Source of the DNA: an uncultured Lachnospiraceae bacterium | Lineage (GTDB): Bacteria; Bacillota; Clostridia; Lachnospirales; Lachnospiraceae | Direction of reading: 5' to 3' | NCBI GenBank assembly: GCA_910580005.1 | Contig: CAJTXH010000020.1 | Coordinates: forward strand, 1-30,212 | DNA length: 30,212 bases | Shown: positions 13,604 through 21,397 of the stretch, piece after piece | How the letters are laid out: the number at the start of each line of letters is the position of its first letter | How positions within the stretch are numbered: the first letter of the stretch is position 1 | Notes under the pieces: model-generated | The model's database searches: none | Told to the model about the DNA's origin: nothing | What the model saw: the letters and a program-made list of their open reading frames with translations, nothing else | Made by a program: the position numbers and the translations under genes

Positions 13604-14329
13604 ATGATTAAGGCAGCTATATGTGAAGACAGTGAACTAGACAGGGATATACTTAAAGAGATTATAAGTTTTCTCCTTGCAGACAGAGGTCTGGAGTATG
13701 ATATTAATTCTTTTGCTAGTGGAAAAGAACTTGTTTCAAAATATAAGAACCACCCATATGATATAATATTCCTTGATATACTTATGGATGATATTGATGG
13801 CATTGAAACAGGCAGGCTTATACGGGAAATGGATGATAAAGTAGAAATAGTATACTGTACATCCAGCAAGGATTTTGCAATTGCAGCATATGATGTACAT
13901 GCAATGGGATATCTGCTTAAACCTTATGAAACATTAAGGATTGGGGCTGTAATTGATTATTATGTGCAGAAACATCCACAGAAAAACCACAATTTTATCC
14001 AGGTAAAATCAAAACGCAGGCCACTTATTATTCCTTATAAGGATATAATACATATGGAATCTGATAATAAAGTAGTTTATATCTATACTATAACACGGGG
14101 AGCTGTAAAAGTATACAGTAAACTGGATGCGTTTGAAGAAGAGCTGTCAGACAGCAGGTTTTTAAGATGCCACCAGAGTTATCTTGTGAATATGCAGTAT
14201 GTTGCAGGAATTGTGGATTCTGACTTTATTATGATTGATGACCAGATGATACCAATAAGGAAAAGTGGAAGAAAGCTTATTGTGAAAAAATATGAAGATT
14301 ATTTAAAAGAATCTTTGAAGAACCATTAA
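13604..14329 (+). CDS. LytTR-family response regulator, orphan
   Basis: A 241-residue response regulator. Residues 1-120 are a receiver domain: acidic pair E8/D9, phospho-acceptor D58 (IIFLDILMDD), S/T in the CTSS segment at 85-88, and K106 followed by P. Residues about 134-236 are a LytTR DNA-binding domain (IPYKDIIHMESDNKVVYIYT, then RFLRCHQSYLVN). LytTR regulators usually control virulence, bacteriocin or cell-surface genes in response to a peptide-sensing histidine kinase; no kinase is nearby. ATG 13604 is preferred to the TTG one codon earlier; GGAAAGGAA precedes it. It has its own promoter and terminator. Confidence 0.92.
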   Translation: MIKAAICEDSELDRDILKEIISFLLADRGLEYDINSFASGKELVSKYKNHPYDIIFLDILMDDIDGIETGRLIREMDDKVEIVYCTSSKDFAIAAYDVHAMGYLLKPYETLRIGAVIDYYVQKHPQKNHNFIQVKSKRRPLIIPYKDIIHMESDNKVVYIYTITRGAVKVYSKLDAFEEELSDSRFLRCHQSYLVNMQYVAGIVDSDFIMIDDQMIPIRKSGRKLIVKKYEDYLKESLKNH

Positions 14330-14371
14330 AATTATTACCAGACAGCTTAGAATATAAAGTAACAGGGTATT

Positions 14372-14405
14372 GATATTGCCGTTCATACGGCAATATCTTT
14401 TCTTT
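14372..14405 (+). terminator. Intrinsic terminator
   Basis: A perfect 11-bp stem, GATATTGCCGT (14372-14382) with ACGGCAATATC (14387-14397), a TCAT loop and TTTTCTTTT. It ends the LytTR unit. Confidence 0.95.
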
Positions 14406-14451
14406 TCCAATTATTTGATTAATTTCTTATTAAATTCATTGAAAAGCCAGA

Positions 14452-14480
14452 TTGTATTTGTTATCATGTGTATATAAGAT
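14452..14480 (+). promoter_or_regulatory. Putative promoter of BlaI-like gene
   Basis: TTGTAT (14452-14457), 17-bp spacer, TAAGAT (14475-14480). It predicts a leader of about 105 bases holding the palindrome at 14520-14539. Confidence 0.5.
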
Positions 14481-14519
14481 AACAAGAGCATGTCTGGAAG
14501 TCTGTCCTGGCAGTCTGTG

Positions 14520-14539
14520 TATTCCTTGTACAAGGAATA
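14520..14539. promoter_or_regulatory. Perfect 20-bp palindrome, candidate operator
   Basis: TATTCCTTGTACAAGGAATA is identical to its reverse complement. It lies 54 bases before the BlaI-like start, downstream of the putative promoter. It could be a repressor site or a short hairpin. Its centre (TTGTACAA) differs from the TACAnnTGTA core known for BlaI/CopY operators. Confidence 0.55.
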
Positions 14540-14593
14540 ATAAAAGCATGCCCTATAACAAAATTTTACAGGCAGAAAGGAAAGGGTGTTTTA

Positions 14594-14971
14594 ATGAAGG
14601 TTAATGGTCTTACTGAAAGCGAAAAGGTAACAATGAAATGTGTGTGGGATTTAGGGGATGGAGCAAGGCTGGCGCATATAATGGAAGTTGCAAATGGAAA
14701 ATACAGGAAAACATGGAAGCCACAAACAGTTTCAACATTTCTGGGTAAGCTTGTAAAAAAGGGATACATTGAACAATACAGGGATGGCAGGTATTTTTAT
14801 TACCATATACTAGTTGACAGGCATGATTACAGGTGCAGGATGCTGCACGATGACCTGGAATTCTGGAATGACGGAGATACCGAAGAATTTGCACAAGAAT
14901 TAATGGATAAGGGAACATTTTCATCAGAACAGAGAAAAGAAATAGCAGAAGCAATAATGAAACTAGTGTGA
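14594..14971 (+). CDS. BlaI/MecI/CopY-family transcriptional repressor
   Basis: A 125-residue winged-helix repressor of the penicillinase-repressor family. The N-terminus has LTESEKVTMKCVWDLGDGA. The recognition segment is WKPQTVSTFLGKLVKKGYIE, followed by the wing RDGRYFYYHILVDRHDY. The C-terminal part is the dimerisation region, which in BlaI and MecI is cleaved by the sensor protease BlaR1. No BlaR1-type gene or beta-lactamase is next to it; a TPR lipoprotein gene follows after a hairpin. It therefore belongs to the many orphan BlaI-like regulators of Lachnospiraceae with unknown targets. AAAGGGTG precedes ATG 14594. Confidence 0.88.
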   Translation: MKVNGLTESEKVTMKCVWDLGDGARLAHIMEVANGKYRKTWKPQTVSTFLGKLVKKGYIEQYRDGRYFYYHILVDRHDYRCRMLHDDLEFWNDGDTEEFAQELMDKGTFSSEQRKEIAEAIMKLV

Positions 14972-14975
14972 AAAA

Positions 14976-15021
14976 CCCCATTTTTACTATTTGTGCCGCT
15001 GGAAGCGGAAATGGGGATTTT
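14976..15021 (+). terminator. Intrinsic terminator after BlaI-like gene
   Basis: CCCCATTT (14976-14983) pairs with AAATGGGG (15009-15016), inner CCGC/GCGG stem, then ATTTTTAT. It lies just before the RBS of the lipoprotein gene, so it may also modulate read-through. Confidence 0.75.
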
Positions 15022-15058
15022 TATAAAAACGGTATATGGAAAGGAGTTTCAAGGTTTT

Positions 15059-16282
15059 ATGGGCTGGAATACTGGTAAATTCTTTATGGCAGCATTAGTA
15101 TTTTGTTGTGTCATTTGTTCTGCTACAGGATGCGGTGAGGCGAAAAAAGAGTACAACAAGGCTGTAGAACTTATGGAAAGCGGAAAATATGAAGAGTCGC
15201 TGGAGCATTTTGCAGATGCAGTTAAAAAAAATAGTGAAAAAGCAGAATACTACATAGCATATGGAACAGCCCTTAACAGGACTGGGCATTATAAAGAAGC
15301 TGCCAGTGAGTTTAGTAAGGCATACCAGGATACAGATAACCAGATATCAAGGCAGAATAATAAAAGGCTTTATCTGGGACAGGCTGTTGCCTGTTATGGG
15401 ATGGGGGAAAATGAGAAAGCATTAGAGGCATGTGACAAAGCACTTAGTTATGGAAAAGACAAAGATATTGATATAAAAATCCAAAGTATTAAAGCTTCAT
15501 TGAAACAGCTTATGGGAGATGCTGGTGGTGCAGAGGAAATTTATAATGGGATAATTAAGGAAGATAGCAGCCAGGATGGCATATACCTGGCAAGAGGCAG
15601 GCTTTACCAGATACAGGGGGAAGATGACAAAGCACTAAAAGATTATTCAAATGCCATTAAAGTTTCTGGAAAATGTTATGATGCTTATTTTGCAATATAT
15701 GAAATTTATACACGCCTTGGTGATAACAGAAAGGCAGAAGATATTTTAAAAAAACTTGAAGGAATGGAAATGGAAACTGCTGAAGAAATTATGCAGCTTG
15801 GCAGGATGTATTATTATAAGGGTGATTATAAAAATGCAAAAACTAGTTTGGAAAAATCTGTAAAAGGTGGCTGCAATGAGGCGCTTTACTATACTGGCAT
15901 GGTGTATATGGCAGAAAAAGATTATAATACAGCTATAAGCAGGTTTAAGGAGTACGTAAGCACAGGCAGTACAGAAAAAGCACCAGAAGCATATAACCAG
16001 ATTGCAGGATGTTATATTGAACTTGAAGACTTTGAAAATGCTTCTGCTTATATTGATAAGGGCATGGATTTTGGAATTACAAATGCAGGAATGGTTCTTG
16101 GCAGGAACAGGGTTATACTTTATGAGCGTACAGGCAGATATAAAAAGGCAAAGAAGGCTGCAAGTTTATATCTGGAGAAATATCCAGGTGATAAAGAGAT
16201 GGAAAAAGAACTTGGATTTATAAAAACCCGTATTAAAACCATGCAGATGGCAAAAAATGATACAAAAGGGAAACAACAGTAA
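15059..16282 (+). CDS. TPR-repeat lipoprotein
   Basis: A 407-residue exported protein. The signal peptide (residues 1-24, FFMAALVFCCVICSATG) ends in a lipobox-like SATGC with C25 as the predicted lipid-modified residue; position -3 is A, not the usual L. The rest is about eight or more tetratricopeptide repeats, for example AVELMESGKYEESLEHFADA, GRLYQIQGEDDKALKDYSNA and YYYKGDYKNAKTSLEKSV. TPR lipoproteins on the outer face of the membrane serve as protein-binding scaffolds; the partner is unknown. ATG 15059 follows AAGGAG by 12 bases; upstream in-frame codons pass through the terminator. hflX starts 18 bases downstream, so the two are likely co-transcribed. Confidence 0.85.
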   Translation: MGWNTGKFFMAALVFCCVICSATGCGEAKKEYNKAVELMESGKYEESLEHFADAVKKNSEKAEYYIAYGTALNRTGHYKEAASEFSKAYQDTDNQISRQNNKRLYLGQAVACYGMGENEKALEACDKALSYGKDKDIDIKIQSIKASLKQLMGDAGGAEEIYNGIIKEDSSQDGIYLARGRLYQIQGEDDKALKDYSNAIKVSGKCYDAYFAIYEIYTRLGDNRKAEDILKKLEGMEMETAEEIMQLGRMYYYKGDYKNAKTSLEKSVKGGCNEALYYTGMVYMAEKDYNTAISRFKEYVSTGSTEKAPEAYNQIAGCYIELEDFENASAYIDKGMDFGITNAGMVLGRNRVILYERTGRYKKAKKAASLYLEKYPGDKEMEKELGFIKTRIKTMQMAKNDTKGKQQ

Positions 16283-16300
16283 AAGGAGGCAGGTGGATAG

Positions 16301-17554
16301 TTGGAAAAAAATATATTTGAAACTGCAGAAAAAGAGGAAAGGCTTATACTTGTTGCTGTTGCAACATCAGATGGTGATGATACTATACAGTCACTTGATG
16401 AACTGGAAGAACTTGGACAGACTGCCGGTGCTATAACTGTTGGCAAGGTAGTACAGAACAGGGAGAAAGTCCATCCTGGAACATACATTGGCAAAGGGAA
16501 AATTGAAGAAGTACGCAGCCTTGTTTTTAGTACAAATGCAGATACAGTTGTATGTGATGACGAATTGTCACCAGCTCAGAACCATAATTTAGAGGAAGAA
16601 TTAAATGTAAAAGTTATCGACAGGACAGTTCTTATACTTGATATATTTGCAAAAAGAGCATCTACAAGCGAAGGAAAACTACAGGTAGAGCTTGCACAGT
16701 TAAGGTACAGGCTTTCACACCTAACTGGGGAAAGAAGCAATCTTTCACGTCTTGGAGGCGGCATAGGCACAAGGGGGCCTGGCGAGCAGAAGCTGGAAAT
16801 GGACAGGCGTATTATTAAACAAAGAATAACCCAGTTGCGCAAAGAACTTGTACAGGTAAAACATACAAGGGAGCTTACACGTAAGAAAAGGCAGGAAAAC
16901 CCCGTGCCATTGGTTGCTATTACAGGATATACTAATGCAGGCAAGTCTACCCTTTTAAATAAACTTACAGGCGCAGGTGTATTGTCAGAAAACAAGCTTT
17001 TTGCAACGCTTGACCCTGTTACACGTAAGTATGAATTTGAAAATGGTGGGGAAATGCTTTTTACAGATACTGTAGGTTTTATCAGGAAACTGCCGCACCA
17101 TCTTGTACAGGCGTTCCGTGGGACACTTGAAGAAGCAAAATATGCAGATATAATCCTTCATGTTGCAGATTGTTCAAATCCTGATATGGATGCCCAGATG
17201 TATACTGTTTATGAAACACTTGACAAACTTTGCATAGGTGATAAAAAAATAATAACAGCATTTAATAAAATTGACTTGGAAGATGGCGGGACTGTATTTA
17301 AAGATTTAAGAGCAGATAAAACTGTAATGATATCCGCCAGAAACGGAACAGGTATTGAAGAACTTCTGGAAGTGCTTAAGGAAGCCGCTGAAGAAGGCAA
17401 GCGTGTTGCAGATAAAACGTTTTCTTATAATGAAGCTGCAAAAGTTAATGAAATACACAAAATAGGGCAGATAATAGAAGAGGATTACCGGAATGAAGGT
17501 ATATATATAAAAGCACAAGTCCCAAAGGAATATGTGTATATGTTTGAAGATTAA
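16301..17554 (+). CDS. hflX: Ribosome-associated GTPase HflX
   Basis: A 417-residue HflX. HflX binds the 50S subunit and splits stalled or hibernating 70S ribosomes after stress using GTP. The N-terminal domain contains the conserved HPGTYIGKGKIEEV and LILDIFAKRASTSEGKLQVE, then LGGGIGTRGPGEQKLEMDRR. The G domain has G1 GYTNAGKST (209-217), G2 around LFATLDPVTRK, G3 DTVGFIRKLP, G4 NKID and G5 SARNG. The C-terminal domain ends YIKAQVPKEYVYMFED. The start appears to be TTG 16301, with AGGAGG 11 bases upstream; no ATG or GTG fits this frame near the RBS. A weak start may limit its level. Confidence 0.95.
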   Translation: MEKNIFETAEKEERLILVAVATSDGDDTIQSLDELEELGQTAGAITVGKVVQNREKVHPGTYIGKGKIEEVRSLVFSTNADTVVCDDELSPAQNHNLEEELNVKVIDRTVLILDIFAKRASTSEGKLQVELAQLRYRLSHLTGERSNLSRLGGGIGTRGPGEQKLEMDRRIIKQRITQLRKELVQVKHTRELTRKKRQENPVPLVAITGYTNAGKSTLLNKLTGAGVLSENKLFATLDPVTRKYEFENGGEMLFTDTVGFIRKLPHHLVQAFRGTLEEAKYADIILHVADCSNPDMDAQMYTVYETLDKLCIGDKKIITAFNKIDLEDGGTVFKDLRADKTVMISARNGTGIEELLEVLKEAAEEGKRVADKTFSYNEAAKVNEIHKIGQIIEEDYRNEGIYIKAQVPKEYVYMFED

Positions 17555-17572
17555 GTAAAACCCGGCAAAATA

Positions 17573-17597
17573 ATAACAGGCTGTTCCAGCCTGTTAT
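17573..17597. terminator. Terminator between convergent genes
   Basis: A perfect 11-bp stem, ATAACAGGCTG (17573-17583) with CAGCCTGTTAT (17587-17597), a 3-base loop and AT-rich flanks. It ends hflX and overlaps the stop codon of the opposing membrane protein gene, so it can serve both strands. Confidence 0.8.
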
Positions 17598-18217
17598 ATT
17601 ATTATTATTTGTAGTAATACGAATAAAACCAAAGCAATTATTAATATAACCGAAACAGCCATTAATACTATGACCGCAACAGACATCTTTACATTTCTTC
17701 TTGCTTTGAAAGACAGGCATATTACATCTATTACATCCAGTGTAAAGAAGAACTGCAATATAATATGTAAGACAGCCATTCCTTTAGAAGTCTTCCCCTC
17801 TCTCTGGCACAATACAGTATATGAAATAACATAAGGTGAGCCAAATGCAACAATAAGCCATCCGGCTATGCATAGCATAAGTGCTATTGACGGGCCTATT
17901 ATAATCATAGGGGGAACAGGTATTACGAAACCTGAAATAAAAGTACAGGTTGTGAAAAAACCACCCATAACAAAAAACGGAACCATGCAGTATTTAACTA
18001 TAGCAGCAGAAGTTATCATAATATCACGGTATTGCGGTTTACAGCAGCGTACACACACAACAATATTTAATATTCCTAAAATAAAAGGGGACAGGAACAT
18101 TAAAGAATATAACAACCCTTTATTTCCAGTAAAAATATTTGAAATTGCCATATAGACAGATAAAACATATAATATAGGAAATATATAAAACCTGTTAAGT
18201 TTTTTTGCTTCTTCCAT
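17594..18217 (-). CDS. Six-helix membrane protein of unknown function
   Basis: A 207-residue integral membrane protein with about six hydrophobic helices and a basic cytoplasmic start (MEEAKKLNRFYIF). Notable features are a short cysteine pair (CVRCCKPQYRD) after helix 2, a proline-rich membrane turn (FVIPVPPMIIIGP), a polar loop LCQREGKTSKGMAVLH, and a C-terminal basic segment SFKARRNVKMS before the last helix. I recognise no family; similar unnamed proteins occur in Lachnospiraceae. AAAGGAA lies about 9 bases before the ATG. It stands alone on the minus strand between convergent hflX and the divergent ferritin-like gene; a hairpin lies in its leader. Confidence 0.8.
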   Translation of the reverse strand: MEEAKKLNRFYIFPILYVLSVYMAISNIFTGNKGLLYSLMFLSPFILGILNIVVCVRCCKPQYRDIMITSAAIVKYCMVPFFVMGGFFTTCTFISGFVIPVPPMIIIGPSIALMLCIAGWLIVAFGSPYVISYTVLCQREGKTSKGMAVLHIILQFFFTLDVIDVICLSFKARRNVKMSVAVIVLMAVSVILIIALVLFVLLQIIII

Positions 18218-18243
18218 TATAAATAAATTCCTTTCATTAATGT

Positions 18244-18294
18244 AAAATACCAGATGGGTATTTATTTTTATTTGGTCTGCTGGTATTTTTTATT
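18244..18294. promoter_or_regulatory. Hairpin in divergent intergenic region
   Basis: AAAATACCAG (18244-18253) pairs with CTGGTATTTT (18280-18289), a 26-base loop, and T-rich sequence to the right. On the minus strand it falls just before the membrane protein RBS and could be a leader structure; on the + strand it resembles a terminator facing the ferritin-like gene. No known motif is recognised. Confidence 0.45.
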
Positions 18295-18432
18295 TCTTTC
18301 TAAAAATTTTATTTCTATATCCTATATTTTACTATATTTTTCACAAAAGTAAATACTATTATCCAATAGTAACCATTTTGTATTAACATTAATATAATAT
18401 CTTATATGGATATTCCAGGAGGATTTTTTTTA

Positions 18433-18978
18433 ATGGAAAATGAATGTTTACTTGCCAATAACTGCAATTTTGCAGGCATAAGGCCAGCTATGGCAGATTT
18501 GCCTTACCCTCCAATACAAGTAACAGGAAAAAACCAGGCATATGCTAATCTGTTAAGTATTGATTACTGTGGTTCTGTATCTGAATTATCAGCAATTACA
18601 CAGTATATTAATAATGAAAACCGTTTATCATGTAGTAGATGTTCTATAGCAAAAACAATTTTAGGAATTGCAATGGCTGAAATGATGCATTTACAGAAAT
18701 TAGGTGAACTTGTTTTCCTTCTTGGCGGTGATGTCAGTTTTACAGCAAAGTACCAGAATGGGGGAGCAAAACAGTGGACGCCTGCATATCTGTCAATTCC
18801 TGATAATGCAAAGAAAATGTTAATAGCAGATATAGAAGCAGAAAAAGCAGCTATAAAGCAGTATAAGGTGCATATGCAGATGATAAAAGATAATTGTGTA
18901 AATGCAGTTCTTGGAAGAATAATAAAAGATGAGGAATATCATATTATGCTGTTGCAGTCTTTGCTAAAAGAAGTATAG
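18433..18978 (+). CDS. Ferritin-like di-iron protein
   Basis: A 181-residue protein with the residue pattern of a four-helix di-iron carboxylate protein: E51 (SELSAITQY), E83-x-x-H86 (AEMMHLQKL), E135 or E137 (IEAEKAAIKQY) and E167-x-x-H170 (DEEYHIMLL). Relatives include bacterioferritin/rubrerythrin-like and CotJC/manganese-catalase-like proteins; there is no rubredoxin domain. The N-terminus has unusual cysteines (ECLLANNCNF) and a proline-rich stretch (PYPPIQV) like that of spore-coat-associated members, so a role in peroxide or metal handling, perhaps linked to sporulation, is possible. AGGAGG lies 10 bases before ATG 18433. It is a single gene; the MITE-like element lies 25 bases after its stop. 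Confidence 0.8.
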   Translation: MENECLLANNCNFAGIRPAMADLPYPPIQVTGKNQAYANLLSIDYCGSVSELSAITQYINNENRLSCSRCSIAKTILGIAMAEMMHLQKLGELVFLLGGDVSFTAKYQNGGAKQWTPAYLSIPDNAKKMLIADIEAEKAAIKQYKVHMQMIKDNCVNAVLGRIIKDEEYHIMLLQSLLKEV

Positions 18979-18994
18979 AATATAAAAAATAATA

Positions 18995-19066
18995 AAGGTA
19001 ATTCACGTCCGTTTTTACACAAACACAGGATAACTGGAAATTTATGAAACGGACGTGAAGGTAATT
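18995..19066 (+). mobile_element. 54-bp MITE-like insertion with 9-bp direct repeats
   Basis: The element spans 19004-19057. Its ends are perfect inverted repeats, CACGTCCGTTT (19004-19014) and AAACGGACGTG (19047-19057). It is flanked on both sides by the 9-bp direct repeat AAGGTAATT (18995-19003 and 19058-19066), as expected for a target-site duplication. The terminal palindrome can be extended by TT/AA into the flank, so the exact boundary is slightly uncertain. The interior is shared with the copy at 3-53. It has no coding capacity, so it would need a transposase in trans. It could also fold into an RNA hairpin. Confidence 0.75.
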
Positions 19067-19258
19067 TGGTAATGCTTTACACCCTCTGTGTCATTTGTTA
19101 TAATCCAGATATAAAACATACCTGGTGGTATTCCTTGGCTGGAGATAAACTGGCTGCCACAGGTGGATTGTAATAATACATAATATGGTACAGATGGTGG
19201 AGGGGAGCTTTGCAGCATTGCCCCAAAGCCTGCTGTTAATTGAAAGGCATGTGGTAAT
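19067..19258. other. Intergenic region before recD2 with antisense coding-like stretch
   Basis: On the + strand there is no gene or clear promoter, only the GAAAGG and GGTAAT before recD2. On the minus strand a frame continuing from within recD2 has native-looking codons and reads MLQSSPPPSVPYYVLLQSTC, then GMFYIWIITNDTEGVKHYQI, before stopping inside the MITE-like element. It has no convincing RBS and no recognised family. It may be the relic of a minus-strand gene cut by recD2 and the insertion. Confidence 0.3.
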
Positions 19259-21397
19259 ATGTTAAAAATCCGTTGTGTAGTAGAGCGAATTACATACCAG
19301 AACCCGGAAAACGGATATACTGTCCTTAAAACGCGTGTTAAGGGGTATAGGGAACTTGTACCAGTAACAGGCAATTTGTTAGATGTAAATGTTGGTTCTG
19401 TACTGCTTATAGAAGGAAACTGGAAGATAGATGCCAGGTATGGCAGGCAGTTTATAGCAGAAAAGTGGGAAGAAACAATGCCAGCTACTGTTTATGGCAT
19501 TGAAAAATATCTTGGAAGCGGTCTTATTAAGGGCATTGGGCCAAAGTATGCAAAAAAAATTGTACAGGAATTTGGCACAGATACAATTTCTGTTATAGAA
19601 GATAATATTGAGCAATTATTAAATGTTGGCGGCATCGGCAGGAAACGTGTAGAAATGATACATGAAAGCTGGGAAAAGCAGAAAGAAGTTAAAAATATTA
19701 TGTTATTTTTGCAGGAAAACGGAATTAATACTTCATTTGCCGCAAAAATATATGCCCAGTATGGCAATAAGAGCATTGAAAAAGTTAAAGAAAACCCGTT
19801 CTGCCTTGCTGATGATATATGGGGCATAGGTTTTAAGACTGCTGATATAATTGCGCAGAAACTTGGTGTGGACAAGCAGGCATATATAAGGCTTAGAAGC
19901 GGGATTATGTATACTCTTGGTGAACTTGCCAGTGACGGGCACGTATATGCAGGACAGGAACAGCTTTTTTTAAAGGCAGCAGCGCTTCTTGATGCAGAAG
20001 AAGAGTATATTGTAATGACCGCTGACCAGATGGTTAAGGAGAGGGATTTAATACTGGAAGAAGATGCAATATACCTTCCGCCTTTTTATTATGCTGAAAT
20101 TGGGACAGCTTCTAAGCTGGTTAAACTGTCAGGAAAAAACAAGTGTATGTCTGGCACCGCCCAGAACCAGGATATAAATATAGACATTAAAAGCATAGAG
20201 AAAAAATTAAATATAGAATATGACCAGTTGCAGGCAGATGCAATAAGACAGGCATCAGTTTCAAAAGTTATGGTACTTACAGGCGGGCCTGGTACTGGAA
20301 AAACTACTGTTACAAAAGGCATTATTTCGATGTACCAGGAGCAGGGGCTTAAAATACTGCTTGCTGCCCCTACAGGAAGAGCGGCTAAACGCATGACAGA
20401 AGCTACAGGCATTGAAGCAAAGACAATCCACCGGCTACTGGAATGCAAGCCGCCAGAAGGATACCAGAAAAATAATGAAAACCCATTGGAAGGAGATGTG
20501 CTTGTTGTAGATGAATGCTCAATGATTGATATACTGCTTATGAATTCACTTTTAAAGGCAGTGCCAGAAAATATGAGGCTGGTAATGGTGGGTGATATTA
20601 ACCAGCTTCCATCTGTAGGGCCAGGAAACGTATTGCGTGATATTATTGACAGTGGGAAGTTCCCAGTAATAAGGCTGGACAAGATATTCCGCCAGGCGCA
20701 GAGCAGCCGTATAATAATAAATTCACACCGCATAAATGCTGGGGAAATGCCAGATATTTCTAATGGCAGGAACACGGATTTTTTCTTTATACAAAAAGAA
20801 ACACCAGAACAGGCAGCAGAGGAAATAGTAACACTTGTAAAATATAACCTGCCAAAATATTATAAAATCCCGGCATCACAGATACAGGTGCTTGCACCAT
20901 TACAGCGTGGTACAGCAGGTGCAGCAAACCTTAACCTTGCACTTCAGGAAGCATTAAACCCGTCAGGTGCAGGAATAAGGCGGAGCGGTTATATATTCCG
21001 CCAGAATGACAAAGTAATGCAGATAAAAAACAATTATGACAAAGAAGTATTTAATGGCGATATTGGCATAATAGAACGGGTAAACCTTGAAGAGCGCACA
21101 TTAATTATAGATTTTGATGGCAGGCATGTAGAATATGAAGATATGGAACTTGATGAAATAGTGCTTGCATATGCTACAACAATACATAAAGCCCAGGGGT
21201 CGGAATATCCTGTAGTAGTTATGCCGCTATTAATGGAACATTATGTAATGTTACAGAGAAACCTGGTATACACGGGAATTACAAGGGCTAAGAAAATACT
21301 TGTAATAGTTGGTACAAAAAAAGCACTTGCATATTCTGTAAATAACCTTACAGTAACGGAACGTAATACCATGTTAAAAGAGAGGCTGTGCAAATAA
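19259..21397 (+). CDS. recD2: ATP-dependent DNA helicase RecD2
   Basis: A 712-residue SF1B helicase of the RecD2/YrrC type, found in bacteria without RecBC and linked to repair and replication-fork maintenance. The N-terminal OB-like and helix-hairpin-helix part includes YLGSGLIKGIGPKYAKKIV and VGGIGRKRVEMI. The motor has Walker A GGPGTGKTT (from residue 342), motif Ia LLAAPTGRAAKR, Walker B VVDECSMID, motif III VGDINQLPSVGPGNVL, motif IV FRQAQ, and motifs V/VI TTIHKAQGSEYP and VYTGITRAKK. It is slightly shorter than typical (about 740 aa). ATG 19259 is the natural start, though the RBS is only moderate. The degraded TPR gene begins within its last codons. Confidence 0.95.
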   Translation: MLKIRCVVERITYQNPENGYTVLKTRVKGYRELVPVTGNLLDVNVGSVLLIEGNWKIDARYGRQFIAEKWEETMPATVYGIEKYLGSGLIKGIGPKYAKKIVQEFGTDTISVIEDNIEQLLNVGGIGRKRVEMIHESWEKQKEVKNIMLFLQENGINTSFAAKIYAQYGNKSIEKVKENPFCLADDIWGIGFKTADIIAQKLGVDKQAYIRLRSGIMYTLGELASDGHVYAGQEQLFLKAAALLDAEEEYIVMTADQMVKERDLILEEDAIYLPPFYYAEIGTASKLVKLSGKNKCMSGTAQNQDINIDIKSIEKKLNIEYDQLQADAIRQASVSKVMVLTGGPGTGKTTVTKGIISMYQEQGLKILLAAPTGRAAKRMTEATGIEAKTIHRLLECKPPEGYQKNNENPLEGDVLVVDECSMIDILLMNSLLKAVPENMRLVMVGDINQLPSVGPGNVLRDIIDSGKFPVIRLDKIFRQAQSSRIIINSHRINAGEMPDISNGRNTDFFFIQKETPEQAAEEIVTLVKYNLPKYYKIPASQIQVLAPLQRGTAGAANLNLALQEALNPSGAGIRRSGYIFRQNDKVMQIKNNYDKEVFNGDIGIIERVNLEERTLIIDFDGRHVEYEDMELDEIVLAYATTIHKAQGSEYPVVVMPLLMEHYVMLQRNLVYTGITRAKKILVIVGTKKALAYSVNNLTVTERNTMLKERLCK

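Noticed and set aside
20089..20775. 228-codon minus-strand ORF within recD2
   Set aside because: Antisense to intact helicase motifs, no RBS, no family resemblance.
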